DNA from: Arthrobacter sp. zg-Y844
Lineage (GTDB): Bacteria; Actinomycetota; Actinomycetes; Actinomycetales; Micrococcaceae
DNA length: 64,000 bases
Assembly (NCBI RefSeq): GCF_024385465.1
Contig: NZ_JANFLS010000003.1
Location: forward strand, 186,001 to 250,000
Direction: 5' to 3'
The notes under the pieces were generated by a model. That model saw nothing but the letters and a program-made list of their open reading frames with translations, was not told where the DNA came from and did not search any database. Each line of letters starts with the position of its first letter. Positions within the stretch are counted from its first letter, which is position 1. Of this stretch, positions 32,001-40,475 are shown piece after piece. A program made the translations under genes and the position numbers.

Positions 32001-32891
32001 ATGAAGGACCCTCACGAGGACGTTCTGGCGCGGCTAAGCGCCCTTACGATGCTCCAGCTGGAATCATGCGCCATATCTCAAGCCGGTATCGCAGGGATGG
32101 GTGCGCGCCTCGCCGGAATTGAGACCGGGCGCGGACTGGTCATTGCCTTCTCTAGGACGATGACCAGCGCAACGGCAACGGTCATGCCAGAAAACTCCGC
32201 TGGAGCGCTGGTGCGTCAACTAGGCCAATGGGTTCAGGACAATCCTGACGCATGGCGCGGCGCAGTCGAGGAAATAAGCGCCCAAGGAGCGACGCTAACC
32301 ATAACCGTCAATCACCAAATACTGGATGACCCGCGGAAACCACCCGACGGCCGCTGGGCTGCCTTCGGCATCGAGTGCTGGGCTCGTATCCCCGCGCGGA
32401 CATCAGCGGAAACTACCCGCAGCCTCGTGGCCGTGGCATCCCCGGCGCTAGCCCTCGCCTTGAACGGGCTCGTTGACCACGACGAAGCGACAGGCATGCC
32501 CTCCTTCGAAGCTCTGCCTGAAGGCGCTGCCACCACTGTCCAGGTTAACCGCTACGAACGGAGTCCGATCAATCGACTTAGGTGCATCAGCCATTACGGC
32601 GCCGAATGCTGGGTCTGTGAACTCGATTTCGGAGAGCGGTACGGGCCATCCGCCGCAGGGTACATCGAGGTTCACCACCGCATCCCCGTCTCGGCGATGG
32701 GCACCGGATACCTCGTAGACCCCATCCGCGATCTCGTCCCGCTCTGCAGCAATTGCCACTCGGCAGCGCACCGGCGGAACCCTCCTTACCAACCGGCAGA
32801 AATACGCGAACTCCTCGGGTTGGCTCCGAAACTCCCGTCATTGCCTGTGGTCGAAAATGGGAGTTTCGAGGCCAGCCTGGAGCGAAGATAA
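32001..32891 (+). CDS. HNH endonuclease
   Basis: The 296-residue protein ends in an HNH nuclease: RCISHYGAECWVCELDFGERYG, then YIEVHHRIPVSAMG, then LVPLCSNCHSAAHRR (residues about 193-260). The CxxC...CxxC zinc ligands and the EVHH, N and H active-site positions are all present. The N-terminal 190 residues are unfamiliar and may carry DNA recognition. The ATG directly abuts the stop of the GHKL ATPase gene, so it is the last gene of the operon. This gives the system a second, chemically different nuclease beside the EcoRII-type enzyme. Confidence 0.87.
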   Translation: MKDPHEDVLARLSALTMLQLESCAISQAGIAGMGARLAGIETGRGLVIAFSRTMTSATATVMPENSAGALVRQLGQWVQDNPDAWRGAVEEISAQGATLTITVNHQILDDPRKPPDGRWAAFGIECWARIPARTSAETTRSLVAVASPALALALNGLVDHDEATGMPSFEALPEGAATTVQVNRYERSPINRLRCISHYGAECWVCELDFGERYGPSAAGYIEVHHRIPVSAMGTGYLVDPIRDLVPLCSNCHSAAHRRNPPYQPAEIRELLGLAPKLPSLPVVENGSFEASLERR

Positions 32892-33095
32892 CATCCAGAC
32901 TTGGCATATGACTGCGCCAGGATCTAGGGCGTTCGAAGGTCTACGCCTGGCTCGTTTCACGGCCGCCTCAGGGGGCAACCTCGTGCGGGACAGGACTTCT
33001 TGGTCCGTAATGCTCATATCTACCTAGTTGGAAGGTGGATCCCAGGGAGTGTACGTAATCGTGGAACTCGCCTCGAATACGGGCGAGGCCTGCTT

Positions 33096-33371
33096 CTAGG
33101 CGGCGACCTCGCGGCGCAGGCGCGCGCTGAAGAACAGCCCGACGCGCTGGCCGTCCTTGGTGAGGCGCTTGGCCTTCTCGACGGCGAGCCAGGTGTTGCC
33201 GCTGCCGGCACCGCCGACCAAGCGGGCGCGGATGATCGAGAGGGTGGAATCCAGCAAGACCTTCTGCCGGGTGGTGAGCCGTTCCTGATGGTCCTCCAGT
33301 TCGGCGGCATCCAGACCCGGCCGGTCGGCAGCGGGCAGGCCACCGGAGAGGTGGGGGAAGATACGCTCTAT
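33096..33371 (-). pseudogene. Fragment of a NERD-type/UvrD-like helicase
   Basis: The minus-strand frame between stops at 33372 and 33096 reads IFPHLSGGLPAADRPGLDA, then RLTTRQKVLLDSTLSI, GGAGSGNTWLAVEKAKRL and DGQRVGLFFS before ending. This resembles the region around Walker A of nuclease-related-domain (NERD) helicases. The lysine of the P-loop is replaced (GSGNT instead of GSGKT), there is no start codon or ribosome site, and both flanks of the gene are missing. I read it as a decayed remnant of another defence-type gene lying between two restriction systems. The remaining bases from 32892 to 33622 show nothing else I can support. Confidence 0.6.
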
Positions 33372-33622
33372 TTATTCGGGGTAAGTGCTACGGAAGATGT
33401 GTCCTCCCGTCTCGTTCGCGGACCAATATGCACACACGGCCGCGCATCGTCCTGTCCACGGCTGGAAAGCGTTAGCTAGCCTATTCCAGCTCAACCTATG
33501 GGTACGCGAACACTGCGGACAGAGATATTTATGTTCCGCATTGTGCTTGGTGCGGCGTGCACGGCGGGTGAGACGCTGTGGGTAAACCTGCGATGTCGTA
33601 CCCGAGCGATACGATAGTAACC

Positions 33623-34840
33623 ATGCCCCCTGAGTCATTATCCCCGTACACTTCGCCGGGCTCGAAACTGCCAGTTATTAGCCTTTTTTCTGGGGCAGGA
33701 GGACTGGACCTCGCCGTCGACCGAGTTGCGGACGCACCGTTGTCCTCGCCGAGTGTCCCTTCCGTAGGGCCGTTCCGTGTAGCCGTTGCTACTGACTACG
33801 CCCCCCAAGCACTTCAAACACTGGCACTCAACTTTCCTGAGACCGTCACTGTGGCTGGTGACATTCGAGACATTTCTACACCCGAGCTTCTTCGGGCAGG
33901 ATCTCTCGCTGTAGGGGATGCAGCTATCGTGGTGGGCGGCCCCCCATGCACACCGTTTTCAAAGTCGGGCTTCTGGCTGGCTGAAAAGCGGGAATCACGA
34001 GACCCAAATGCGTCCTTGCTTGAGGAATATGTGCGGATCATTGCTCAAGCCCGTCCAGAAGCGTTTGTGCTTGAGAACGTCCAGGCTTTGACCTACAAGA
34101 CCCACCAAGGCCACTTTCAGCAGCTCCTAGCGGCCCTTTCAGAGCTTGGGTACAACCCTCAGTGGAAGACGCTCCTTGCGGCTGACTACGGTGTGCCTCA
34201 GCTTCGAAAGCGAGTTTTCATCGTGGGGCGACGTGATGGCAAAGCATTCCAGTTTCCAGAGCCAACACATGGGGGACCCAGCGAGACCACGCGGACTTGG
34301 GATCGGACTAAACTCTCGCACGTCACAGCTGAGCAGGCGTTCACGGGACTTGTGACGAGTCCAGAATCCGGGGAGCTGGTCGAAGGTAAGTACGGTGAGC
34401 TGACCGCGGAAATTCCCGGAGGGCAGAACTACCTTTGGCACACTTCACGCTACGGCGGGCGCGACGAGTTCAAGTGGCGTTCTCGATACTGGACTTTCCT
34501 CCTCCGCCTTGCTCCAGATAAGCCGAGTTCCACCCTTCAAGCCCAGCCTGGGCCCTATGTTGGCCCCTTCCACTGGGAGAACCTCCCCAACGAGGTTGGC
34601 GATTTGAGGGCGCGCCGGCTACGAGTTCCGGAACTGCTGCGACTCATGACCTTCCCAGACAACTTCCAGATTGTCGGTAGCCGAGCTGACATTCAGCGCC
34701 AGCTCGGCAACGCGGTACCTCTAGCATTGGGGCAGGCCGTCCTTCGAGCGCTCGCTTTGCAGCTCGGCTATATTGATGCTGAGACAGACAGCGACGATCG
34801 GCTCGTCCAGTCGACGAGTAGTGCAGTTTTGATCAGCTGA
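33623..34840 (+). CDS. DNA (cytosine-5) methyltransferase of the SacI-like system
   Basis: The protein is 405 residues from ATG 33623; upstream in-frame starts at 33593 and 33578 are possible and none has a clear ribosome site. Motifs: I PVISLFSGAGGLDLAV, IV IVVGGPPCTPFSKSGF, VI AFVLENVQALTY, VIII DYGVPQLRKRVFIVGR, X IQRQLGNAVPLALGQAV. It is a standard monofunctional 5mC enzyme. The gene 34 bases downstream encodes a SacI-type nuclease, so the likely target is GAGCTC or similar. That is inferred from the partner. TACGAT lies 7 bases before the ATG and may be a -10 box giving a leaderless message. Confidence 0.9.
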   Translation: MPPESLSPYTSPGSKLPVISLFSGAGGLDLAVDRVADAPLSSPSVPSVGPFRVAVATDYAPQALQTLALNFPETVTVAGDIRDISTPELLRAGSLAVGDAAIVVGGPPCTPFSKSGFWLAEKRESRDPNASLLEEYVRIIAQARPEAFVLENVQALTYKTHQGHFQQLLAALSELGYNPQWKTLLAADYGVPQLRKRVFIVGRRDGKAFQFPEPTHGGPSETTRTWDRTKLSHVTAEQAFTGLVTSPESGELVEGKYGELTAEIPGGQNYLWHTSRYGGRDEFKWRSRYWTFLLRLAPDKPSSTLQAQPGPYVGPFHWENLPNEVGDLRARRLRVPELLRLMTFPDNFQIVGSRADIQRQLGNAVPLALGQAVLRALALQLGYIDAETDSDDRLVQSTSSAVLIS

Positions 34841-34874
34841 CTCTCGCGGGTACGGGGCCGAGGAAGGCTCCAGC

Positions 34875-35945
34875 TTGCCAATCAGCATCGACTACGAAGC
34901 CGCTCAAGAGGTTCTCCTCGAAGCGGTCACCATTGCAAAGAGCGACACTCGTTTACCTGTGGAATGGAAAAGCCACGCGCGGGCCGTGTTCGAGCTTGAA
35001 GCGAAGACCTGGACTCCAGCCTTCGCGACTCTCTTGCTTGCTAAGGCGACCGACGACCGCATCGATACCATGAGTCTCAAGGCCGAGGAGGGCAACGCCG
35101 AGGCCTACAGTGCCCGCGGCCTCTGCCACAAGGTCCTCGTTCCTGCCGCGGTTGAGCACAACTTCTCCATTCGCAACACTGGGCGAGAACCGCTGAATAA
35201 CCAGCCATTCTTTCGATATGACCGCATCGACAAAATCGACCGGGTGCGTCGACCTGCTGACAAAGAGTACTTTGTCGCTGTCGTGGAACAGGCCAATAAG
35301 CTGACGGGGCGCTTAGCGCTTCAGGCCTTGGCAGCATTCGTGAGGGAGGCTTTCTCTGTTACTGCGGCGGCTCAAAAGGTTGTCGTCAAAACCAATGGGC
35401 TTACGGCGCACGGAGTGCGCATTGCTGTAGAGGATTTCCTAAGAATCGATGCAAGAGACCGGCCTCATAGACTTCAAGCTTTTGCCGCCGCATGCCTTGA
35501 CCTGCTCTATGAGGACGTCAAAACTCGCAGGATCAACGACCCGTCGCGAGACCTCCCCGGTGATGTCCACGCGCTGCTTGGAGGGACCGTTGCAGTAGCG
35601 ATGGAGGTTAGAGGCAAAGCCGTTACAGCCTCAGACCTTTCGACGTTCGCCCAAGCCTGCGAAGCCGCAGGATTGAACCGAGGAGTCATGTTCGTAGATG
35701 CGCCCCAGCAGATCAGGTTGGAGATTCATGTTGGCATCAATAACCACTCCCGAATAACTCAGGTTGCTGCGTTTACTTCCGCGGCGCGCCTACTCGGAGA
35801 CGCACTTCTATGGGCCAACTCTCCCCTTGAAAATGCAATCGATTCCTTCTCAAAAGCGTTCCTTGTACGGCTTCGGGAGATAGAGGTGACTCTACCGACC
35901 CTCCAAGAGTGGAGTAGGGCGGTCGCCGTTGCGCAGGGCCGCTAA
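34875..35945 (+). CDS. SacI-family type II restriction endonuclease
   Basis: The 356-residue protein begins with TTG behind GAGGAAGG. It has the stretches LAKATDDRIDTMSLKAEEG, YSARGLCHKVLVPAAVEHNF and GREPLNNQPFFRYDRIDKI, which I recognise as the SacI nuclease family (PF09566). The catalytic residues of this family are not obvious to me by eye. With the methyltransferase just upstream it forms a simple type II restriction-modification pair, predicted to cut GAGCTC. Base composition is closer to the host than that of the EcoRII-type operon. Confidence 0.82.
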   Translation: MPISIDYEAAQEVLLEAVTIAKSDTRLPVEWKSHARAVFELEAKTWTPAFATLLLAKATDDRIDTMSLKAEEGNAEAYSARGLCHKVLVPAAVEHNFSIRNTGREPLNNQPFFRYDRIDKIDRVRRPADKEYFVAVVEQANKLTGRLALQALAAFVREAFSVTAAAQKVVVKTNGLTAHGVRIAVEDFLRIDARDRPHRLQAFAAACLDLLYEDVKTRRINDPSRDLPGDVHALLGGTVAVAMEVRGKAVTASDLSTFAQACEAAGLNRGVMFVDAPQQIRLEIHVGINNHSRITQVAAFTSAARLLGDALLWANSPLENAIDSFSKAFLVRLREIEVTLPTLQEWSRAVAVAQGR

Positions 35946-36521
35946 TGAGTCACACCTGGTAAACAAACAGTGTGCTCGAAGCATCCGACCGCTTGTTCGC
36001 TGGCAGCTCCAATAGGCGCTTCAGGTCCGGCATGGATTCTTCAGGAGGCAGACCGGGAGTGAGGATGCGGACCTAGTGGAGATGGGGCTGTGCTTGCTGT
36101 TGTGTGCCAGCCCCGATCGACCGCCAGCGACCGGCTTTAAGCACGTGGTCCCCCGGGGTGACGACGTCAATGCCGTTCCTGCCGTCTATGCCCCTCACCT
36201 TTCCTAGTGGTACGCATGATCGAGAAGGCAGTGTCACAGGCAGGCGCCATCGGTCTATGTGCATTCTTGGCCTGGCAATGGACTGTTGGTGGATCTGGTT
36301 TTTGCTGCCCATCGTGGGGGTCAGCGCATTGGCATCGTTGGAAGAGAAATCCGTGCGCCGAGGGCTGCCCTCTCTGACGCTCCTGCGGGGAACGGATCCG
36401 TTTGGAATAGTCCCGCGCTCGAGCCCTGACGAGACAAGCCACGAGGACAGCACCGACCCGATTCGGCCCCCGACCCTCTGTCTGCAAGGATGCTTGTAAG
36501 CCTGCTGATAAAGGAGTTCCC
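35946..36521. other. Intergenic region at the right edge of the defence island
   Basis: This 576-base stretch has short open frames on both strands but none with a convincing start, ribosome site or family match. A minus-strand frame near 35960-36075 reads a protein-like VRILTPGLPPEESMPDLKR segment bounded by stops and may be a gene remnant. The last 15 bases hold AAGGAG, the ribosome site of arcA. I see no tRNA gene or attachment-site repeat. Confidence 0.35.
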
Positions 36522-37784
36522 ATGCCTTCCCCCACCTCTACCCCGAACGCTGCCACTTACGGGGTGCACTCGGAGGTCGGCAAACTGCGCAAGGTCCTGG
36601 TCTGCGCACCGGGCCTCGCCCACGAACGGCTCACCCCCACCAACCGGGAAGACCTGCTCTTCGATGACGTGATGTGGGTGGAAAACGCCCAACGCGACCA
36701 CGCCGACTTCGTCACCAAGATGGAAAACTCCGGCGTCGACGTCGTCGAGCTCCACGACCTCCTTGGTCAGACCATGGACCTGCCCGAAGCGCGGACCTGG
36801 CTGCTGGACCGGAAAATCGTCGCGAACCGGGTCGGACTGGGACTGGTGTCCGGCACCCGGGCGTTCCTGGATTCGCTGACCGGAGCGGACCTGGCGCGCT
36901 ACCTCATCGGCGGGCTCGCGACGTCGGACCTTCCCGCCGACTACCGCAGCGGTTACATCGCCCTCGCCCGGGAATCCTCGGGCCGGCCCGAGTACCTGCT
37001 GCCGCCGCTGCCCAACACCCTCTACACCCGGGACACCACCTGCTGGATCGGCGGCGGGCTGACGCTGAACCCCCTGTACTGGCCGGCACGCCACGACGAG
37101 ACCCTGCTGATGCAGGCCATCTATAAGTTCCATCCCGAGTACGCGGGGTCCACCGTCTGGTGGGGCGACGGGGAACAGGACTGGGGCCAGGCCTACCTGG
37201 AAGGCGGGGACGTGATGCCGGTGGGCAACGGCACCGTGCTGATCGGCATGGGGGAGCGCACCTCCCGCCAGGCCATCACCCAGCTCGCGCAGTCGCTGTT
37301 CGCCGCCGAAGCCGCCGAACGGATCGTGGTGGCCGGCATGCCCAAACTGCGCGCCGCGATGCACCTGGACACCGTGTTCACCTTCGCAGACCGGGACCTG
37401 GCCACCATCCACCCGGCCATCGTGGACGGCATCCACGCCTTCACCATCCACCCCTCGGACCGCAGCCCCGGCCTGGAGGTGCGGGACCACCGCGACCGCC
37501 GCTTCGTGGACGTGGTGGCCGAATCCATGGGCTACAAGAAGCTGCGCCTGGTGGAGACCGCCGGCGACTACTCCGCCTCTGAACGCCAGCAGTGGGACAG
37601 CGCGAACAACGCCGTCGCGCTGGAACCGGGCGTGGTGTTCACCTATGACCGCAACACCCAGACCAATGCGGCGCTGCGGAACGCCGGCGTCGAGGTGATC
37701 CCGATTGTCGGCGCCGAGCTGGGCCGCGGCCGAGGCGGCGGGCACTGCATGACCTGCCCGATCATCCGGGACGGGATCGACTAA
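36522..37784 (+). CDS. arcA: Arginine deiminase
   Basis: The 420-residue protein hydrolyses L-arginine to citrulline and ammonia, the first step of the arginine deiminase pathway in the cytoplasm. It has [26 protein letters not shown] and LLFDDVMW at the N-terminus, [24 protein letters not shown] in the middle, [11 protein letters not shown] with the catalytic His, and the catalytic Cys in [17 protein letters not shown] at the C-terminus. AAGGAG precedes the ATG. Full family length. The antiporter gene lies 290 bases downstream; no ornithine carbamoyltransferase or carbamate kinase is present in the window. Confidence 0.96.
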   Translation: MPSPTSTPNAATYGVHSEVGKLRKVLVCAPGLAHERLTPTNREDLLFDDVMWVENAQRDHADFVTKMENSGVDVVELHDLLGQTMDLPEARTWLLDRKIVANRVGLGLVSGTRAFLDSLTGADLARYLIGGLATSDLPADYRSGYIALARESSGRPEYLLPPLPNTLYTRDTTCWIGGGLTLNPLYWPARHDETLLMQAIYKFHPEYAGSTVWWGDGEQDWGQAYLEGGDVMPVGNGTVLIGMGERTSRQAITQLAQSLFAAEAAERIVVAGMPKLRAAMHLDTVFTFADRDLATIHPAIVDGIHAFTIHPSDRSPGLEVRDHRDRRFVDVVAESMGYKKLRLVETAGDYSASERQQWDSANNAVALEPGVVFTYDRNTQTNAALRNAGVEVIPIVGAELGRGRGGGHCMTCPIIRDGID

Positions 37785-37797
37785 CGACGACGGCGGC

Positions 37798-37968
37798 GTG
37801 CCGCGGCTGGCATGTGACCGCGGCCCCGGCCACGGTTTCGACGTGGACTCCAGCGAACGCACCGCCTTTGACGGGTACACGCCTTTCCGCTGCAAGGACC
37901 CCTTCGGAAACCGCCTCCGGGCGCTGGCCACCGATTCGGACCCGTCGTCTCCTTCTGAGAGAATAATG
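37798..37968 (+). pseudogene. C-terminal fragment of a VOC/glyoxalase-like protein
   Basis: Between arcA and the antiporter, the plus-strand frame reads GFDVDSSERTAFDGYTPFRC and then KDPFGNRLRALA. The DPFGNRL ending is typical of the last strand of vicinal-oxygen-chelate (glyoxalase/bleomycin-resistance) proteins. The rest of such a protein (about 90 residues) is missing and no start or ribosome site is present. I interpret it as a deletion remnant, perhaps from the same rearrangement that produced the second, damaged arcA downstream. Confidence 0.45.
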
Positions 37969-38071
37969 GTAAGGCTGCTGACGAAAAAGGAACCCCTGCA
38001 GGGAGCGGGCGGCCCATCCACTGTTGTCTAACCGGTGTGACCTCAGCCGCCACGCCCGATTGGAAAGAACC

Positions 38072-39520
38072 ATGTCTAATCCGCCTGCTCAGGGAGAGAA
38101 GGCCCCAGCGGCCAAACTCTCCCTGCTGACCCTCACCACTGTGGTGATCGGGTCCATGGTCGGGGCCGGGGTGTTTTCCCTGCCCCAGCGCTTCGCCGAG
38201 GAAACCGGGGTGTGGGGTGCGCTGGTCGCCTGGCTGATTGCGGGTTCCGGCATGCTGATGCTGGCTTTCGTGTTCCAGCGGCTGTCCATGCGCAAACCAG
38301 CGCTTGATGCGGGGGTCTTCGCCTACGCCAAGGCCGGCTTCGGAAATTACGTGGGGTTCTTCTCCGCAGCGGGTTACTGGGCCAGTGCCTGCGTGGGAAA
38401 CGTCACCTACTGGGTGCTCACCATGTCCACGTTGGGAGCCCTGTTTCCGCAGCTGGGCGCAGGGGACACCCTCCTCGCCGTCGTGCTGTCCTCGGCCGGG
38501 CTGTGGGGATTCTTCTTCCTGATCAGGCGCGGCATCAAAGAAGCCACAGCCATTAACCGGATAGTCACGATCGCCAAGGTTGTTCCCATCCTGGTCTTCG
38601 TGCTGTTTGCTGTCTTCCTGTTCGACCCCGCCGTCTTCGCGGGAAACCTTACCGGTGCGGACTATACGGGGCCGCTCTTCGAGCAGGTCAGCAACACGAT
38701 GCTGGTGACGGTCTTCGTTTTCCTCGGTGTCGAAGGTGCCAGCGTGTATTCGCGCCATGCCCGACGGCGGGAGGACGTTGGCAGGGCGACCATCCTCGGC
38801 TTCCTGAGCGTCTTTGCCATCTTTGCCTCGGTCACGATCGTTTCCTACGGCGTCCTGCCGATGGAACAGCTCGCCGAGCTGCGCCAACCATCCATGGCGG
38901 GTGTCCTGGAAGCGGGAGTGGGGACCTGGGGGGTGGTGTTCGTCAGCGCAGGCCTGGTGATTTCGGTGATGGGGGCCTACCTGGCCTGGAGCCTGATGGC
39001 AGCGGAGGTCCTGTTCGTAGCGGCCACGGAGAAGGACATGCCGCGGTTCCTGTCCCGGGTCAGCGATGACGATGTCCCGGTCAACGCCCTGCTGCTGAGC
39101 ACCCTGCTCAGCCAGCTGGTAATGGTCATCACCTACTTCTCCGGGGACGCCTTCGACTTCGCACTGGACATGACCGCGGTCCTGACGTTGTTTTCCCTCC
39201 TTTTCGCGGCCCTCTACGCCCTCAAGCTCGGTTGGAGCGGGGAAACGTATGAAGGAGCCCCGAGCCGCACCCGGCGCGGCGACCTGGCCATTGCCGTCAT
39301 TGCCACCATTTATTCAGTGTTCCTGGTCTATGCCGCTGGACTGCCCCTGGTGCTGCTTTCGATGATCTTCTACGCCCCGGCCACCGTCCTGTTCGTGATT
39401 GCCCGCCGTGAACAAGGGCAGCGCGTTTTCCGGGGAGGGGAGCTGGTTCTTTTCCTCATTACTTTGGCAGGAGCCGTTGCAGGCGTGCTCGCCCTGACCC
39501 GGGGCTGGATAGTGCTCTGA
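38072..39520 (+). CDS. arcD: APC-family amino acid permease, arginine/ornithine antiporter type
   Basis: The 482-residue protein starts at ATG 38072 after GGAAAGAA; the longer frame from 38024 lacks a ribosome site. It has about 12 hydrophobic segments and the APC-family opening [26 protein letters not shown], with the conserved GAGVFSLP in the first helix. The [17 protein letters not shown] loop also fits basic-amino-acid antiporters. Next to arcA it most likely exchanges arginine for ornithine or citrulline across the membrane. Substrate assignment rests on context; the permease fold is clear. Confidence 0.87.
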   Translation: MSNPPAQGEKAPAAKLSLLTLTTVVIGSMVGAGVFSLPQRFAEETGVWGALVAWLIAGSGMLMLAFVFQRLSMRKPALDAGVFAYAKAGFGNYVGFFSAAGYWASACVGNVTYWVLTMSTLGALFPQLGAGDTLLAVVLSSAGLWGFFFLIRRGIKEATAINRIVTIAKVVPILVFVLFAVFLFDPAVFAGNLTGADYTGPLFEQVSNTMLVTVFVFLGVEGASVYSRHARRREDVGRATILGFLSVFAIFASVTIVSYGVLPMEQLAELRQPSMAGVLEAGVGTWGVVFVSAGLVISVMGAYLAWSLMAAEVLFVAATEKDMPRFLSRVSDDDVPVNALLLSTLLSQLVMVITYFSGDAFDFALDMTAVLTLFSLLFAALYALKLGWSGETYEGAPSRTRRGDLAIAVIATIYSVFLVYAAGLPLVLLSMIFYAPATVLFVIARREQGQRVFRGGELVLFLITLAGAVAGVLALTRGWIVL

Positions 39521-39529
39521 GCAGAGGGC

Positions 39530-39953
39530 GTGCCGCGTCCTGCGGTATGCATCCGGAGGTGGGCAAGCTGCGCAAGGTTCTGGTCTGTGCCCCGGGTCTG
39601 TGCCCCGGGTCTGTCCGACGAACGGCTCCCGCCGACCAACCGTGAAGACCTGCTGTTCGACGACGCCATGTGGATGGATCGCCCAGCGCGACCACGCGGA
39701 CTTCGTCGCCAAGATGACCAGCCGCGGCGTCGACGTCGTCGAACTCCACGACCTGCTGGGCCCGACCCGGGCACCTGCTGCCGCCGCCCTGGAACCGGGC
39801 GTGGTGTTCACCTATGACCGCAACACCCAGACCAATGCGGCGCTGCGGAACGCCGGCGTCGAGGTCATCCCGATTGTCGGCGCCGAACTCGGCCGCGGCC
39901 GCGGCGGCCGGCACTGCATGACCTGCTCGATCATCCGGGATCCGCTCGACTAA
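39530..39953 (+). pseudogene. arcA: Truncated mosaic copy of arcA
   Basis: This stretch carries the first 75 or so codons of an arginine deiminase ([18 protein letters not shown]) joined to its last 58 or so codons ([20 protein letters not shown] to [10 protein letters not shown]), with roughly 290 codons in between missing. The N-part is broken by a 13-base tandem duplication (39584-39596 and 39597-39609) and a small deletion near 39675, so no intact frame exists. The C-part is almost identical in DNA to the end of the intact arcA at 37618-37784, including the bases after the stop, while the N-part is clearly diverged. The stop overlaps that of the convergent membrane protein. Confidence 0.88.
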
Positions 39954-40321
39954 CGACGACGACGGCGACGGCGCGCGCCCAGGGTCGAAATGTTCCGCCA
40001 GTGAAGAACCACCGCAATAACGATTAGCGGGACGTGGATGGCCGGGAGGTTTCTGGCCAACCATTGCGGCAAATAGATGTCGGTGACCGAGCCCGAACTG
40101 TCGCCGAGATCGCGTGCCACCGCGGTAAGCGGGCAGTGGAATCCGTTGCCGGCGAAGACCAAGGACTCCACGGCCACCACCGCGGCCGCGATCCCGGCCC
40201 TCCGGTCGGATCGCTTCCGGACGCCGGAGTACAGGACATAGACCATGCAGCTTTCGATGGTGAACCATGCAAACGTGTGAAATACCTTCACCGCTCTAAG
40301 CAGCGCGCCACGTTCGTCCAT
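39950..40321 (-). CDS. Small membrane protein with three hydrophobic segments
   Basis: From ATG 40321 this is 123 residues ([17 protein letters not shown]...). Hydrophobic segments are [35 protein letters not shown] and [14 protein letters not shown], with a conserved-looking loop [15 protein letters not shown] do not recognise the family with certainty; the CPLT loop recalls small DUF2784-like membrane proteins. The C-terminus ends in seven consecutive arginines encoded by a CGA/CGG simple repeat at the gene end. An upstream extension to 40576 is open but would cross the lacI promoter. It is divergent from the LacI regulator. Confidence 0.6.
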   Translation of the reverse strand: MDERGALLRAVKVFHTFAWFTIESCMVYVLYSGVRKRSDRRAGIAAAVVAVESLVFAGNGFHCPLTAVARDLGDSSGSVTDIYLPQWLARNLPAIHVPLIVIAVVLHWRNISTLGARRRRRRR

Positions 40322-40462
40322 GCCCCATTGTTGCGCCCACTCGCGGGAAAACGAGCCCGACTTCCCTCCCTTCATGAAATAGGCTGCCACGCAGCTGGAC
40401 TCCGTGGAGCGGTGGATCACTATGACCCTGCCGCAGGAACCGCCGCGAGCACCCGACGCCAG

Positions 40463-40475
40463 TAGACTGGCGCCT
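40463..40475 (+). promoter_or_regulatory. -10 box placing a leaderless start for the LacI gene
   Basis: TAGACT (40463-40468) lies 7 bases before GTG 40476. This spacing puts the transcription start at the start codon itself, as in leaderless actinobacterial messages. It decides the start of the regulator against upstream in-frame codons at 40404 and 40422. Confidence 0.5.

Noticed and set aside
33372-33638. Minus-strand open frame of 88 codons with two Cys pairs
   Set aside because: It overlaps the start of the SacI-like methyltransferase and has no ribosome site or coherent fold; the CPQC motif alone is not enough.
36258-36499. Plus-strand frame starting MCILGLAMDCWWIWFLLPIVG upstream of arcA
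   Set aside because: One hydrophobic stretch looks like a membrane segment, but there is no ribosome site and the rest is Ser/Pro/Thr-rich shadow-like sequence.
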